From: Mycobacterium sp.
GTDB lineage: Bacteria > Actinomycetota > Actinomycetes > Mycobacteriales > Mycobacteriaceae
Length of the DNA: 64,000 nucleotides
Assembly: GCA_025965895.1 (NCBI GenBank)
Contig: JAOPWC010000203.1
Location: 1-64,000, forward strand
Direction: 5' to 3'
The notes beneath the pieces are model-generated. The model searched no databases and was not told where the DNA came from. It saw only the letters and a program-made list of their open reading frames with translations. Positions 7,442 through 18,016 of this stretch are shown in pieces (the first letter of the stretch is position 1; the number at the start of each line of letters is the position of its first letter). A program made the position numbers and the translations under genes.

Positions 7442-8940
7442 CCCTGGTTCTTCGTTACGCCGCTCGCAGCGACCGCGGGCTGGTCCGCGCCAACAACGAG
7501 GACTCCGTCTACGCGGGTGCACGCCTGCTCGCGCTTGCCGACGGCATGGGCGGTCATGCCGCCGGTGAGGTCGCCTCGCAACTTGTCATCGCCGCGCTCG
7601 CCCACCTTGACGACGACGAGCCCGGCGGTGACCTGCTGAGCAAGCTCGATCAGTCGGTACGCGAAGGCAACGCCGCGATCGCCGCGCACGTGGAACTCGA
7701 TCCCGAGCTCGACGGGATGGGCACCACTCTTACCGCAATCTTATTCGCCGGCAACAGGCTTGGCTTGGTACACATCGGCGACTCGCGCGGCTACCTGCTG
7801 CGCGACGGCGAACTCACCCAGATCACGAAGGACGACACGTTCGTTCAGACCCTCGTCGACGAGGGCCGCATCACCCCCGAGGAGGCACACAGCCACCCGC
7901 AGCGGTCACTGATCATGCGCGCCCTCACCGGGCACGAGGTGGAGCCGACGCTGATCATGCGGGAAGCCCGCGCCGGCGACCGGTACCTGCTGTGCAGCGA
8001 CGGGCTGTCCGATCCGGTCAGCCATGAAACCATCCTTGAGGCGCTCAAGATCCCCGACGTGGCCGAAAGTGCCGACCGCCTCATCGAATTGGCGCTGCGC
8101 GGCGGCGGCCCCGACAACGTTACCGTGGTCGTCGCCGACGTCGTCGAGTACGACTACGGCCAGACGCAGCCTATCCTCGCCGGCGCGGTGTCCGGTGACG
8201 ACGACAATCAGATCGCGCCGCCCAACACCTCCGCCGGCCGCGCATCTGCGTTCAACCCCAAGCGCAATGTCGCGAAACGTGTTCTGCCCGAACCGGAGAC
8301 GCCGGCACGACGGCCGCGGTCGCGGCGCCGGATCGTGATGGCCGCGGTACTGCTCGTGCTTGTCGTGCTGGCCGCGCTCGCCGTGGGACGGGCGATGGTT
8401 CGCAGCAACTACTACGTCAGCGAGCACGACGGCACCGTCGCGATCCTGCGCGGTGTGCAGGGGTCTTTCCTCGGCTACCGGCTGCAGGAACCATACCTGC
8501 TGGGCTGCCTGAATGCCCGAAACGAGCTTTCGCTCATCAGCTTTGATCAATCCCACGACCGACTGGACTGCCACCTGCTTGCGGTCAACGACCTCCGCCA
8601 GTCGGAGCGGGCCCAGGTCGTGGCAGGCTTGCCGACGGGCAGCCTGGACAACGCGATCTCGCAGATCAACGAACTTGCCCACAGCTCGGTTCTGCCCGTG
8701 TGCGCGCCGCCCACTCCCCCGACCCCGACGACCACCGGCAGGCCCGGGCCCACCACGACCATCCCGCCGCCGGTTCCGACTCCGTCGTCTGCGCCAGCCA
8801 CCCCCGAATCTCCTTCGCCTGTGTCCGAACCGCCCTCCCCCGCGCCAGAGTCCGCACCCCCGACCACCACCGCGCCCACCGTCACAGCCCTGCCGCCACC
8901 TCCCCCGGAACCGGGCACCAATTGCCGGACGGCCGCATGA
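7438..8940 (+). CDS. pstP: Ser/Thr protein phosphatase PstP (PP2C)
   Basis: PstP is the membrane-bound PP2C phosphatase that reverses PknA/PknB phosphorylation. The 500-residue protein has a cytoplasmic PP2C domain (about 5-235) with metal motifs RANNEDSVYA, LADGMGGHAAGE, HIGDSRGYLL, CSDGLSD and GGPDNVTV, a juxtamembrane basic segment, one membrane helix (about 299-320) and an extracellular region ending in a long Pro/Thr/Ser-rich tail (420-500). All catalytic Asp residues seen are intact. It overlaps fhaB by four bases and rodA by four bases, implying coupled translation in the operon. Confidence 0.96.
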   Translation: MTLVLRYAARSDRGLVRANNEDSVYAGARLLALADGMGGHAAGEVASQLVIAALAHLDDDEPGGDLLSKLDQSVREGNAAIAAHVELDPELDGMGTTLTAILFAGNRLGLVHIGDSRGYLLRDGELTQITKDDTFVQTLVDEGRITPEEAHSHPQRSLIMRALTGHEVEPTLIMREARAGDRYLLCSDGLSDPVSHETILEALKIPDVAESADRLIELALRGGGPDNVTVVVADVVEYDYGQTQPILAGAVSGDDDNQIAPPNTSAGRASAFNPKRNVAKRVLPEPETPARRPRSRRRIVMAAVLLVLVVLAALAVGRAMVRSNYYVSEHDGTVAILRGVQGSFLGYRLQEPYLLGCLNARNELSLISFDQSHDRLDCHLLAVNDLRQSERAQVVAGLPTGSLDNAISQINELAHSSVLPVCAPPTPPTPTTTGRPGPTTTIPPPVPTPSSAPATPESPSPVSEPPSPAPESAPPTTTAPTVTALPPPPPEPGTNCRTAA

Positions 8941-10352
8941 CCACGCAGCCGCAACCCGTCGTCGCTGTGACGCCACCGCTGCCCAACCGGCGCAACGCCG
9001 AACTGATGCTGCTGGCCTTCGCCGCCGTGATCACCACGGTGGCGTTGCTCATTGTCGAGGCGAACCAGGAGCAGGGCCTCCGGTGGGATCTCGCGCAGTA
9101 CATGGTCGCCTACCTCGCGCTGTTCGGCGGCGCGCATATGGCGATCCGGCGGTTCGCGCCATATGCGGACCCACTGCTGCTTCCCGTCGTCGCGCTGCTG
9201 AACGGCCTTGGGCTGGTGATGATTCATCGCCTGGACCTAGCCGATCGTCAGCTGATGTCCGGCGCACGCAACGGCCCAAGCGCCAATCAACAGATGCTGT
9301 GGACGCTAGTCGGTGTCATCGCCTTCGCTCTGGTGATCATCTTCCTGAAAGATCATCGCGTGCTTGCCCGCTACGGCTACATCTCTGGCGTCGCCGGATT
9401 GGTGCTGCTGGTGATTCCCGCCGTGTTGCCGTCGTCGCTGTCCGAAGAAAACGGTGCGAAGATTTGGATCCGCCTGCCGGGCTTTTCGATTCAGCCGGCT
9501 GAATTCTCCAAGATCCTTCTGCTTATCTTCTTTGCTGCCGTGCTCGTGGCCAAGCGTGCCGTATTCACCAGCGCCGGAAAGCATTTCCTCGGTATGACGC
9601 TGCCGAGGCCGCGTGATCTCGCGCCGCTGCTCGCGGCGTGGATCATCTCGGTCGGGGTCATGGTGTTCGAGAAGGACCTGGGCACATCGCTGCTCCTGTA
9701 TGCGTCGTTTCTCATCATGGTCTACATCGCGACCGCCCGGTTGAGCTGGGTGGTCATCGGCCTTGCCCTGTTCGCGGCGGGGAGTGTTGCGGCTTACTAC
9801 CTTTTCCAGCACGTGCAGACCCGGGTGCAGAACTGGCTGGACCCGTTCGCCGACCCGGACGGCAGCGGGTACCAGATGGTGCAGTCGCTGTTCAGCTTTG
9901 CCACCGGTGGCGTCTTCGGCACCGGCCTCGGCAATGGGCAGCCGGGCGCCGTCCCCGCCGCGTCAACGGATTTCATCATCGCCGCTGTCGGTGAAGAACT
10001 TGGCCTCGTCGGCCTTGCCGGTGTGCTGATGCTGTACACGATCGTGATCATCCGGGGCCTGCGGACCGCCATCGCCGTGCGCGACAGCTTCGGCAAGCTG
10101 CTGGCGGCCGGCCTTGCCTCGACGTTGGCGATCCAGTTGTTCATCGTCGTCGGCGGTGTCACCAAGCTGATCCCGCTGACCGGGCTGACCACACCCTGGA
10201 TGTCCTACGGCGGCTCGTCGCTGCTGGCCAATTATGTTCTCCTGGCCATTCTTGTGCGGATTTCCCATGCCGCACGCCGGCCGATCGTCACGCGGCCGCG
10301 CCAATCGACACCGATCGCGGCCGCGAGTACCGAGGTGATTCAGAAGGTATGA
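8937..10352 (+). CDS. rodA: SEDS-family peptidoglycan glycosyltransferase RodA (FtsW/RodA)
   Basis: A polytopic membrane protein of 471 residues of the SEDS family, which polymerises lipid II into glycan strands together with a class B PBP. The first strong membrane segment follows RRNAELMLLAF. Family signatures include WIRLPGFSIQPAEFSKI, LVFEKDLGTSLL-like VMVFEKDLGTSLLL, and the late LTGLTTPWMSYGGSSLL loop. The partner is almost certainly PbpA, whose start overlaps this stop by four bases. The start ATG sits inside the pstP stop (ATGA). Confidence 0.95.
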   Translation: MTTQPQPVVAVTPPLPNRRNAELMLLAFAAVITTVALLIVEANQEQGLRWDLAQYMVAYLALFGGAHMAIRRFAPYADPLLLPVVALLNGLGLVMIHRLDLADRQLMSGARNGPSANQQMLWTLVGVIAFALVIIFLKDHRVLARYGYISGVAGLVLLVIPAVLPSSLSEENGAKIWIRLPGFSIQPAEFSKILLLIFFAAVLVAKRAVFTSAGKHFLGMTLPRPRDLAPLLAAWIISVGVMVFEKDLGTSLLLYASFLIMVYIATARLSWVVIGLALFAAGSVAAYYLFQHVQTRVQNWLDPFADPDGSGYQMVQSLFSFATGGVFGTGLGNGQPGAVPAASTDFIIAAVGEELGLVGLAGVLMLYTIVIIRGLRTAIAVRDSFGKLLAAGLASTLAIQLFIVVGGVTKLIPLTGLTTPWMSYGGSSLLANYVLLAILVRISHAARRPIVTRPRQSTPIAAASTEVIQKV

Positions 10353-11824
10353 ACACCTCCCTGCGGCGCATCTCGGTGACGATCATGGTGCTGATCGTGT
10401 TGTTGCTGCTCAACGCCACGCTGACACAGGTATTCACCGCCGACGGGCTGCGCTCCGATCCGCGCAATCAACGGGTTTTGCTCGACGAATACTCCCGCCA
10501 GCGCGGCCAGATCTCAGCTGGCGGTCAACTGCTCGCCTATTCGGTGTCGACAACCGGCCGGTTCCGGTACCTGCGGGTCTATCCGAACCCGCTGGCGTAT
10601 GCGCCTATCACCGGGTTTTACTCGTTGCGTTATTCCAGCACCGGGTTGGAACGCGCCGAGGACTCGGTGCTCAACGGATCCGACGAGCGACTGTTCGGCC
10701 GCCGGCTGGCAGACTTCTTCACGGGCCGGGACCCGCGCGGCGGTAACGTCACCACCACGATCAATCCCCAAGTCCAGCAAGCGGCTTGGGACTCGATGGC
10801 GCAGGGCTGCAGCGGGCCGTGCAAGGGCGCGGTCGTCGCGATCGAGCCGTCGACCGGCAAGATCCTCGCCATGGTGTCCGCACCGTCCTACGACCCGAAC
10901 CTGCTCGCCTCCCACGACGTCGACGAGCAGACCAAGGCCTGGGAGCAGTTGCGCGACAACCCCGACAATCCGATGCTCAACCGGGCGATCTCCGAGACCT
11001 ATCCGCCGGGCTCGACCTTCAAAGTCATCACGACCGCGGCTGCGCTGCAGGCCGGTGCCAACGAGACCGACCAGCTCACCGCCGCACCGACGATCAAGCT
11101 TCCCGACAGCACCGCGACGCTGGAGAACTTCGGCGGCTCGCCATGCGGTGCCGGCCCGACGGCATCGCTGCGGGAGGCGTTCGCGCGCTCGTGCAACACC
11201 GCGTTCGTGCAGCTCGGTATCAAGACCGGCGCGGCCGCCTTACACAGCACCGCACAGGCCTTCGGCCTGGACACGCAACTCGACCCGATCCCGTTGCAAG
11301 TCGCCGAGTCCACCGTCGGCGCGATCCCCGACGCCGCCGCCCTGGGCATGTCGAGCATCGGTCAAAAAGACGTCGGGGTGACTCCGTTGCAGAACGCGAT
11401 GGTGGCCGCCACCGTCGCGAATGAAGGGGTAACGATGCAGCCCTACCTGGTCGACAGCCTCAAAGGGCCCGACCTGGCCAACATCAGCACCACCAGTCCG
11501 CAACAGCTCCGGCGTGCGATCTCGCCACCGATCGCCGCTAGGCTGACGAGTCTGATGGTCGGCGCCGAACAGGTAACGCAACAGAAAGGGGCGATTCCCG
11601 GGGTGCAGATCGCCTCCAAGACCGGCACTGCCGAGCACGGCAACGATCCGCGCAATACGCCGCCGCACGCCTGGTACATCGCGTTCGCGCCGGCACAAAG
11701 CCCGAAAGTCGCGGTCGCGGTGGTGGTGGAAAACGGCGGCGACCGGCTGTCCGCCACCGGCGGGGCGCTGGCCGCCCCGGTGGGGCGTGCGGTGATCGCC
11801 GCAGCTCTTCGGGAGGGATCATGA
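10349..11824 (+). CDS. pbpA: Class B penicillin-binding protein PbpA
   Basis: A monofunctional transpeptidase of 491 residues with one N-terminal membrane helix (about 7-28). The catalytic set is complete: STFK with nucleophile Ser222, SCN in ARSCNTAF, and KTG in [10 protein letters not shown]. The N-terminal segment [16 protein letters not shown] and the [14 protein letters not shown] segment match mycobacterial PbpA. It crosslinks peptidoglycan with RodA and is a reported PknB substrate in M. tuberculosis. The start overlaps rodA and its own stop overlaps pknA (ATGA), keeping the SEDS/PBP pair stoichiometric with the kinases. Confidence 0.96.
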   Translation: MNTSLRRISVTIMVLIVLLLLNATLTQVFTADGLRSDPRNQRVLLDEYSRQRGQISAGGQLLAYSVSTTGRFRYLRVYPNPLAYAPITGFYSLRYSSTGLERAEDSVLNGSDERLFGRRLADFFTGRDPRGGNVTTTINPQVQQAAWDSMAQGCSGPCKGAVVAIEPSTGKILAMVSAPSYDPNLLASHDVDEQTKAWEQLRDNPDNPMLNRAISETYPPGSTFKVITTAAALQAGANETDQLTAAPTIKLPDSTATLENFGGSPCGAGPTASLREAFARSCNTAFVQLGIKTGAAALHSTAQAFGLDTQLDPIPLQVAESTVGAIPDAAALGMSSIGQKDVGVTPLQNAMVAATVANEGVTMQPYLVDSLKGPDLANISTTSPQQLRRAISPPIAARLTSLMVGAEQVTQQKGAIPGVQIASKTGTAEHGNDPRNTPPHAWYIAFAPAQSPKVAVAVVVENGGDRLSATGGALAAPVGRAVIAAALREGS

Positions 11825-13122
11825 GCCCGCGCGTGGGTGTGACGCTGTCGGGGCGGTACCGGCTGCAGCGTCTGATCGCCACCGGCGGCATGGGGCAGGT
11901 CTGGGAGGCCGTGGACAGCCGGCTGGGCCGGCGCGTCGCTGTGAAAGTGCTGAAAGCGGAGTTCTCCTCGGACCCGGAGTTCATTGAGCGGTTCCGGGCC
12001 GAGGCGCGCACCACCGCGATGCTCAACCATCCCGGCATCGCCAGCGTCTACGACTACGGCGAGACCGAGATCGACGCCGAGGGCCGCACCGCGTACCTGG
12101 TCATGGAGTTGGTGAACGGCGAGCCGCTGAACTCTGTGCTGAAGCGCACCGGACGGCTGTCGCTGCGGCATTCGCTGGACATGCTCGAGCAGACGGGCCG
12201 GGCGTTGCAGGTCGCTCACAACGCCGGACTCGTGCATCGCGATGTCAAGCCCGGCAACATCTTGATCACCCCCACCGGCCAGGTGAAGATCACCGACTTC
12301 GGTATCGCCAAGGCGGTCGACGCCGCACCGGTGACCCAGACCGGGATGGTGATGGGCACCGCCCAGTACATCGCACCCGAGCAGGCCCTTGGCCACGACG
12401 CGACCGCCGCCAGCGACGTGTACTCGCTGGGAGTTGTGGGCTACGAGGCGGTTTCGGGTAAGCGGCCGTTCACCGGCGACGGTGCGCTGACCGTTGCGAT
12501 GAAGCACATCAAAGAGACCCCCGCGCCGCTGCCTGCCGACCTGCCGCCGAATGTTCGTGAGCTGATCGAGATCACGCTGGTGAAAAACCCCGGCATGCGG
12601 TACCGCAACGGCGGCCAGTTCGCCGACGCGGTGGCCGGGGTGCGGTCAGGGCGCAGGCCCCCTCGGCCCAACCAGGCCCCCACGATCAGCCGGGCAACTC
12701 CCGCGGCCATTCCGTCCGGGGCACAGGCCCGGGCCGCCGCCGACCTGACCCCCCGCTCCGGTGTGATCACGGGCGCGCGGCCACGTCCGGGGACCGGCAG
12801 CCATCGGCCGCCCCCGCCGCGGCGCACGTTCTCCTCAGGGCAGCGCGCCCTGCTGTGGGCCGCGGGCGTGCTCGGCGCCCTGGCGATCGTCATCGCGGTG
12901 CTGATCGTGATCAACGCCCGCGACAAGCAGACCCAGCAACAACAGCCCCCGCCGACGGTCAGCGAATCCGTCACCACGCCGGCGTCGCCGGCCCCCGCTC
13001 AGCCGCAGAATTGGACGCGGACCCGTGGCTCCGGTAAGGGTGGAGAGCGAATCGGTGAGCTCCGATGGGCAGCTCCTGTCCCGCTTGGGTCGCCCCCCTA
13101 CCGTGATAAGACAACTTTGTAA
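11821..13122 (+). CDS. pknA: Ser/Thr protein kinase PknA
   Basis: A membrane kinase of 433 residues. The kinase domain (about 13-275) has the glycine loop [11 protein letters not shown], the [10 protein letters not shown] lysine, HRDVKPGN with catalytic Asp141, DFGIAKA, and an activation loop [18 protein letters not shown] Pro/Arg-rich juxtamembrane region leads to one membrane helix (about 343-363) and a short extracellular tail without PASTA repeats. PknA phosphorylates division and wall proteins such as FhaB and Wag31 and activates PknB. Stop and pknB start overlap by one base in TAATG, which suggests re-initiation. Confidence 0.97.
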   Translation: MSPRVGVTLSGRYRLQRLIATGGMGQVWEAVDSRLGRRVAVKVLKAEFSSDPEFIERFRAEARTTAMLNHPGIASVYDYGETEIDAEGRTAYLVMELVNGEPLNSVLKRTGRLSLRHSLDMLEQTGRALQVAHNAGLVHRDVKPGNILITPTGQVKITDFGIAKAVDAAPVTQTGMVMGTAQYIAPEQALGHDATAASDVYSLGVVGYEAVSGKRPFTGDGALTVAMKHIKETPAPLPADLPPNVRELIEITLVKNPGMRYRNGGQFADAVAGVRSGRRPPRPNQAPTISRATPAAIPSGAQARAAADLTPRSGVITGARPRPGTGSHRPPPPRRTFSSGQRALLWAAGVLGALAIVIAVLIVINARDKQTQQQQPPPTVSESVTTPASPAPAQPQNWTRTRGSGKGGERIGELRWAAPVPLGSPPYRDKTTL

Positions 13123-15008
13123 TGACGACCCCACAACACCTGTCTGACCGCTACGAACTTGGTGAAATCCTCGGCTTCGGCGGTATGTCCGAGGTCCATT
13201 TGGCCCGCGATCTGCGGCTACATCGAGATGTGGCGGTCAAGGTGCTGCGCGCCGATCTGGCGCGCGACCCGAGCTTCTATTTGCGGTTCCGTCGTGAGGC
13301 CCAGAACGCGGCCGCGCTGAACCACCCGGCGATCGTCGCGGTGTACGACACCGGTGAAGCCGAGACGGCCGCGGGCCCGTTGCCCTACATCGTGATGGAG
13401 TACGTCGACGGCGTCACGCTGCGCGACATCGTCCACAACGACGGGCCGATCCCGCCCCGCAAAGCGATCGAGATCATTGCCGACGCCTGCCAGGCACTCA
13501 ACTTCAGCCACCAGCACGGCATCATCCACCGCGACGTCAAGCCGGCCAACATCATGATCAGCCACACGGGTGCCGTGAAGGTGATGGATTTCGGCATCGC
13601 CCGTGCGCTCGCCGACAGCGGCAACAGCGTCACCCAGACCGCCGCTGTGATCGGCACCGCGCAATACCTCTCTCCGGAGCAAGCCCGCGGTGAACCGGTC
13701 GACGCGCGATCGGACGTCTACTCACTCGGTTGTGTGTTGTACGAAATCCTCACGGGCGAACCACCGTTCATCGGCGATTCGCCCGTCGCGGTGGCCTATC
13801 AGCATGTCCGCGAAGACCCTGTTCCGCCGTCTCAGAAGCACGAGGGCCTCTCCCCCGATCTCGATGCGGTTGTGCTCAAGGCACTCGCGAAGAATCCCGA
13901 CAATCGGTACCAGAGCGCGGCAGAGATGCGTGCCGATCTGGTTCGGGTGCACAACGGTGAAACGCCGGAAGCCCCGAAGGTGCTGACCGACGCCGAACGC
14001 ACGTCCCTCCTCGCGGCAACCCCGTCGGCTTCGCCGCGCGGCCAGCACACTGAGGCGCTGCCTCGCGAGTCGGGTGGTTACGGGGACCGGGACCGCGCGG
14101 GCGCCGGATCGGTGGGCCGGTGGCTGATCGCGGTGGCGGTGCTGGCGGTGCTCACCGTTGTCGTCACCGTCGCGATCAACATGATCGGCGCCAGCCCACG
14201 CGACGTGCAGGTGCCGGACGTGACCGGCCAACCGTCGGCCGATGCGACAGCCGCACTGCAGAATCGCGGCTTCAAGACGCGAAGCCAGCAGAAGCCGGAT
14301 TCAACCGTCGCGCCCGATCATGTGATCAACACCGATCCGAAGGGGAACGACACCGTCGCCGCAGGATCGGAGGTCACGCTCAACGTGTCCACCGGCCCCG
14401 AACAGCGCGAGATTCCCGACGTGTCGTCGCTGAGCTACGCCGACGCTGTCCGCAAGCTCACCGCCGCCGGCTTCGGGAAGTTCAAACAGGCCCCCGCGCC
14501 GTCCACGGCAGACTTGAAGGACCGGGTGGTGGGCACGAGCCCGCCCGCGAACCAGACGTCCGCGATCACCAATGAGATCACGATCCTGGTCGGCTCCGGC
14601 CCGGAAACCAAGCAGGTCCCCGAAGTCAACGGGCAGACGGTGGACCAGGCCGAGAAGAACCTCACCGTCTACGGCTTCACCAAGTTCAGCCAGTCGCCGG
14701 TGGACAGTACGCTACCGGCAGGTCAGGTGATCGCCACCAATCCGGCTGCGGGTGCCAACGTTCCGCTGGACTCGGTCGTCGATCTTCAGGTGTCGAAGGG
14801 CAACCAGTTCATGATGCCCGACCTCAGCGGCATGTTCTGGACCGATGCCGAGCCGCAGCTGCGGGCATTGGGCTGGACCGGGGTGCTGGTCAAGGGCGCC
14901 GACGTGCCGGGGCCGGAGACGCAGCGCAACCGGATCGTCTACCAGAGCCCCGCGCCGGGGACCGGGATCAACCGGGACGCCAACATCACGCTGAAGTTCG
15001 TCTCGTAG
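13122..15008 (+). CDS. pknB: Ser/Thr protein kinase PknB with PASTA domains
   Basis: PknB is the essential mycobacterial growth kinase. The 628-residue protein has a kinase domain (about 10-275) with GFGGMSEVHLA, HRDVKPAN with catalytic Asp138, DFGIARA, and an activation loop whose Thr171 and Thr173 match the known autophosphorylation sites. A membrane helix (about 334-355) is followed by four PASTA repeats (about 360-628), each starting near a VPDV or PDLSG motif, that bind muropeptides and lipid II. Several substrates are encoded in this window: CwlM, MurJ, FhaA, PbpA and CrgA. The 3' end overlaps the convergent trpG by 23 bp. Confidence 0.97.
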   Translation: MTTPQHLSDRYELGEILGFGGMSEVHLARDLRLHRDVAVKVLRADLARDPSFYLRFRREAQNAAALNHPAIVAVYDTGEAETAAGPLPYIVMEYVDGVTLRDIVHNDGPIPPRKAIEIIADACQALNFSHQHGIIHRDVKPANIMISHTGAVKVMDFGIARALADSGNSVTQTAAVIGTAQYLSPEQARGEPVDARSDVYSLGCVLYEILTGEPPFIGDSPVAVAYQHVREDPVPPSQKHEGLSPDLDAVVLKALAKNPDNRYQSAAEMRADLVRVHNGETPEAPKVLTDAERTSLLAATPSASPRGQHTEALPRESGGYGDRDRAGAGSVGRWLIAVAVLAVLTVVVTVAINMIGASPRDVQVPDVTGQPSADATAALQNRGFKTRSQQKPDSTVAPDHVINTDPKGNDTVAAGSEVTLNVSTGPEQREIPDVSSLSYADAVRKLTAAGFGKFKQAPAPSTADLKDRVVGTSPPANQTSAITNEITILVGSGPETKQVPEVNGQTVDQAEKNLTVYGFTKFSQSPVDSTLPAGQVIATNPAAGANVPLDSVVDLQVSKGNQFMMPDLSGMFWTDAEPQLRALGWTGVLVKGADVPGPETQRNRIVYQSPAPGTGINRDANITLKFVS

Positions 15009-15654
15009 CCGCCCGCACGGTGTCGGCGACCTCGGTCTCGAGTTGGTGCACGAGCGCCTCGTCGGGCGCCTGACCGCAGTAACCCAACCAGTTCGCCAGC
15101 ATCCGGTGACCACCCTGGGTCAGGATCGATTCCGGGTGGAACTGGACGCCGTGGATCGGCAATTCGGCGTGCCGCAGGCCCATGATCACGCCGCTGCGGG
15201 TGCGCGCGGTGACTTCCAACTCGCGCGGCACGGTGTCCGGCAGTACCGAGAGCGAGTGGTAGCGCGTCGCGGTAAACGGATTCGGAAGGTTCTGCAGCAC
15301 ACCGGTATTCGTGTGGTACACCGTGCTCGTCTTGCCGTGCAGCAATTCAGGCGCCCGGTCGACTGTGCCGCCGAACGCGACGCCGATGGCCTGGTGACCC
15401 AGGCACACACCCAACAGCGGCGTGCCTGCCTCTGCGCAGCCGTGGACCAACGCGATCGACGCCCCGGCACGTTCGGGCGTGCCGGGGCCCGGGCTCAGCA
15501 GCACGCCGTCGAATCCTTCGGCGACAGCTGAGGCGTCGTCGAGCCTGCGGTCGTCGTTGCGCCACACCTGGGCGTCGATCCCGAGTTGGCCGAGGTACTG
15601 CACTAGGTTGAACACGAAACTGTCGTAGTTGTCGACGACCAAGACCTGCATCAC
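14986..15654 (-). CDS. trpG: Glutamine amidotransferase TrpG/PabA
   Basis: A class I glutamine amidotransferase of 222 residues that supplies ammonia for anthranilate or 4-aminobenzoate synthesis. The opening VLVVDNYDSFVFNLVQYLG is the family signature, the nucleophile lies in LLGVCLGHQAIG, and the His-Glu pair is in VQFHPESILTQGG. The gene is alone on this strand beside pknB, as in M. tuberculosis (Rv0013), away from other tryptophan genes, so it may serve both the folate and tryptophan pathways. It converges on pknB with a 23-bp overlap. Confidence 0.94.
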   Translation of the reverse strand: MMQVLVVDNYDSFVFNLVQYLGQLGIDAQVWRNDDRRLDDASAVAEGFDGVLLSPGPGTPERAGASIALVHGCAEAGTPLLGVCLGHQAIGVAFGGTVDRAPELLHGKTSTVYHTNTGVLQNLPNPFTATRYHSLSVLPDTVPRELEVTARTRSGVIMGLRHAELPIHGVQFHPESILTQGGHRMLANWLGYCGQAPDEALVHQLETEVADTVRAATRRTSA

Positions 15655-15686
15655 GTCAGGTTAACGGTTGCGCGGTGGTCCCGCGT

Positions 15687-16433
15687 TCAACCGGCCGGCC
15701 CCACCGGCTTGGCATAGTGCATCGTGATCGAGCCGCTGTATGCCGGCACCCGCACGTCGGCGCGGGGCTCCTCGGTGTAGCCGAGGCCGAACCTGACGAC
15801 GTACTGCTTGTACACGATCACCGCCGGGGCGGCCGCAAGCGCGGCTTGCATCGCGCCGACATCACCGATCGCGGTGACGGTGTAGGGAGGGCTGTAGGTC
15901 CGGCCGTTGAGCAGGAGCGTGTTGCCGACGCACCGTGGCGCTGACGTGGCGATGATCCGCTGATCCTGCATCTGCACCGCCTCGGCGCCGGCGCTCCACA
16001 GCGAGTTCAGGACCGCCTGGACGTCCTGCTGGTGCACCACAAGGTCGTCGGGGGAGGCGTCGCGGGGAAAGCGGCCGTTCGCGTCGCGCTGTGCGTCGGT
16101 CAATGTCACGACCAGGCCGGGTCCGTGCATGGGCACCGTACCGGCAGCGACGGCCAGCGGCGCGGCCCTGACCATCAGCGCCGCCACCGCCCCGTCGCTG
16201 CGCGCAGGTACTGCGCGGGCGGAGTCGAGCTGCTCGGCCAGCGAGTCACGTTGGGCGCTGAGCCGGTCGACGGACTGTTGGGCCTCGCGCACCAGATCGA
16301 CCAGCCGCGGCGAGTCGCTGCGCCGGATTTCGCCGCCGCCGGACACGCCGTGTGTCGTGCCGAGCAGCGTACCGGCGAGCAGGCAGACAACCGGAACGCC
16401 GATACGCCAGGCCGACCGCCGGGAAGCCACCAC
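15687..16433 (-). CDS. DUF881 family membrane-anchored protein (Rv0012-like)
   Basis: A protein of 248 residues with an N-terminal membrane helix or uncleaved signal (about 10-28, [16 protein letters not shown]), a short coiled segment ([19 protein letters not shown] to about 70), then a DUF881 domain with [32 protein letters not shown] and the [17 protein letters not shown] pattern. DUF881 proteins lie near division genes in Gram-positive bacteria, but no activity is known. It sits 32 bp upstream of trpG and is divergent from crgA, matching the M. tuberculosis order. Confidence 0.88.
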   Translation of the reverse strand: MVASRRSAWRIGVPVVCLLAGTLLGTTHGVSGGGEIRRSDSPRLVDLVREAQQSVDRLSAQRDSLAEQLDSARAVPARSDGAVAALMVRAAPLAVAAGTVPMHGPGLVVTLTDAQRDANGRFPRDASPDDLVVHQQDVQAVLNSLWSAGAEAVQMQDQRIIATSAPRCVGNTLLLNGRTYSPPYTVTAIGDVGAMQAALAAAPAVIVYKQYVVRFGLGYTEEPRADVRVPAYSGSITMHYAKPVGPAG

Positions 16434-16526
16434 ACATCCTCTCGTCCTGCACGCAGCGGGCCACGCCGACGCGTTGCGTTAGTCTCATGGTGCACCAACA
16501 GGTCCGAAAAGTTCGCGAAGGTACAC

Positions 16527-16790
16527 ATGCCCAAATCGAAGGTCCGGAAGAAGAACGACTTCACCGTCAAGCCGGTCAGCCGCACGCCTGTGAAGGTGAA
16601 GGCTGGCCCGTCCAGTGTGTGGTTTGTCGTGCTGTTCGTCGGGCTGATGCTGATCGGGCTGGCCTGGCTGCTGGTCTTTCAGCTCGCGTCCAGTGAAATC
16701 GCGTTCCTTGCCCAACTGGGACCGTGGAACTACGCGATCGCCTTTGCTTTCATGATCACCGGATTGTTGCTCACGATGAGGTGGCGGTAG
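16527..16790 (+). CDS. crgA: Cell division protein CrgA
   Basis: A small inner-membrane protein of 87 residues. The basic start [13 protein letters not shown] and the segment [16 protein letters not shown] are CrgA signatures. Two membrane helices (about 30-53 and 66-84) leave both ends in the cytoplasm. In mycobacteria CrgA recruits FtsZ, FtsQ, FtsI and CwsA to the septum and stabilises the divisome. CwsA is encoded 1.2 kb away. The gene diverges from the DUF881 gene. Confidence 0.95.
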   Translation: MPKSKVRKKNDFTVKPVSRTPVKVKAGPSSVWFVVLFVGLMLIGLAWLLVFQLASSEIAFLAQLGPWNYAIAFAFMITGLLLTMRWR

Positions 16791-16946
16791 GCCACCGCCG
16801 GGGTGTCATGCGTTGCCTGGCGTATGCGATGTGTTACGGAAGCGGCAACGTCGCCGTCACCCAATCACACCGATGTGATTCATCCCCATTGTTGATAGCA
16901 CCTGTGGATAACCTCATTAGATGCGGTAAGGGCCTGTGGTGGCGGC

Positions 16947-17414
16947 GTGCAGCAAACTAGCTGGGGACCCAGTACGGTCGCGGTGGTAAGTTGCGGAATC
17001 TTCGGCATTGTGCTCGCCTTTGCAGCTGTGACGCTCGTCACAGACCCTCCGGGCCGTTTTCTGGTGGGCGTTGCCGGAGTGGGATTGTTGATCTTTGCAG
17101 GATTCTCGCTTCGGGCGCGACCCCGGTTGGCAATCACGCCCGACGGCCTTGTGGTTCGCGGATGGTGGCGGACGAGAGTGCTGCCGCGGCCGGCGATCAA
17201 GCTGATCCGGATCACCGAATTCCGTCGCCTGGCGCGGAAAGTGCGCTTGCTCGAGGTCGACACCACCGATGACAAGCTGATCGTTTTCAGCCGTTGGGAT
17301 CTCGGCACGAACCCGATCGATGTCCTGGACGCCCTGACCTCGGCCGGCTACGCCGGCCGATCGGATCCCCCCGGCTACGCCGGCCGATCGGATCCGCCTA
17401 CTGCGACACCGTGA
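16947..17414 (+). CDS. PH domain-containing membrane protein (Rv0010c-like)
   Basis: A protein of 155 residues with a GTG start. Two close membrane helices (about 11-28 and 35-54) are followed by a bacterial PH-like domain beginning [20 protein letters not shown] and ending [18 protein letters not shown]. The function is unknown. The C-terminus is unusual: a nine-residue unit GYAGRSDPP is present twice because of a 27-bp tandem duplication. It converges on ppiA with a 17-bp overlap of the 3' ends. Confidence 0.85.
   Translation: MQQTSWGPSTVAVVSCGIFGIVLAFAAVTLVTDPPGRFLVGVAGVGLLIFAGFSLRARPRLAITPDGLVVRGWWRTRVLPRPAIKLIRITEFRRLARKVRLLEVDTTDDKLIVFSRWDLGTNPIDVLDALTSAGYAGRSDPPGYAGRSDPPTATP
17344..17395 (+). 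repeat. Tandem 25-bp direct repeat (27-bp period) at the 3' end of the PH-domain gene
   Basis: The 25-base segment at 17344-17368 recurs exactly at 17371-17395. It contains GCCGGC and CGATCG palindromes. In frame it encodes GYAGRSDPP twice, so the duplication keeps the reading frame and only lengthens the tail. It lies just before the ends of two convergent genes. Confidence 0.85.
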
Positions 17415-17946
17415 TCGACTCGATCACCACGGGCTCGGCGGGCTGGTCGCGGGCATCGGTGGCGGTGCCGGCGATTGCGTCGACCACCCGCTGCGAGTCG
17501 GGGTCGACCACCTCGCCGAAGATCGTGTGCCTGCGGTTCAGGTGCGGGGTCTGGCCGACGGTGATGAAGAACTGCGAGCCGTTGGTGCCCGGGCCGGCAT
17601 TGGCCATCGCCAGCAGATACGGCCGGTCGAACTGCAGCTCGGGGTGGAACTCGTCCGCGAACTGGTAGCCCGGACCGCCCCGACCTGTTCCGGTCGGATC
17701 GCCGCCCTGGATCATGAACCCGTCGATGACCCGGTGGAAGACGGCGCCGTCGTAGAACGGGCCAGACCTGCCGCCGGATGCGTTCTGGGTGCTGTAATCC
17801 TTTGTCCCCTCTGCCAGGCCGGCGAAGTTGGCGACGGTCTTGGGCGCGTGGTTACCGAACAGCGCGATCTCGATGTCCCCGCGGTTAGTGTGCAGGGTCG
17901 CGGTCGCGGTCTGAATGGGGCTCGTCACGGCATGCCAGTGTGCCAC
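17398..17946 (-). CDS. ppiA: Peptidyl-prolyl cis-trans isomerase PpiA (cyclophilin)
   Basis: A cytoplasmic-type cyclophilin of 182 residues that accelerates proline isomerisation in protein folding. Core motifs are [38 protein letters not shown] (active-site Arg-Phe context), [16 protein letters not shown] and HTIFGEV. I set the GTG start at the codon giving VAHWHAVTS by alignment with the M. tuberculosis protein; longer in-frame extension would overlap the divergent cwsA gene. It neighbours cwsA and the PH-domain gene as in other mycobacteria. Confidence 0.94.
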   Translation of the reverse strand: MAHWHAVTSPIQTATATLHTNRGDIEIALFGNHAPKTVANFAGLAEGTKDYSTQNASGGRSGPFYDGAVFHRVIDGFMIQGGDPTGTGRGGPGYQFADEFHPELQFDRPYLLAMANAGPGTNGSQFFITVGQTPHLNRRHTIFGEVVDPDSQRVVDAIAGTATDARDQPAEPVVIESITVSQ

Positions 17947-18016
17947 GCTGAGTTGAGCGGTTGACGGGGCACCGTCGGATACGCTCAGTCGAGTCCGATG
18001 GCAGGAGGGTGACAAC

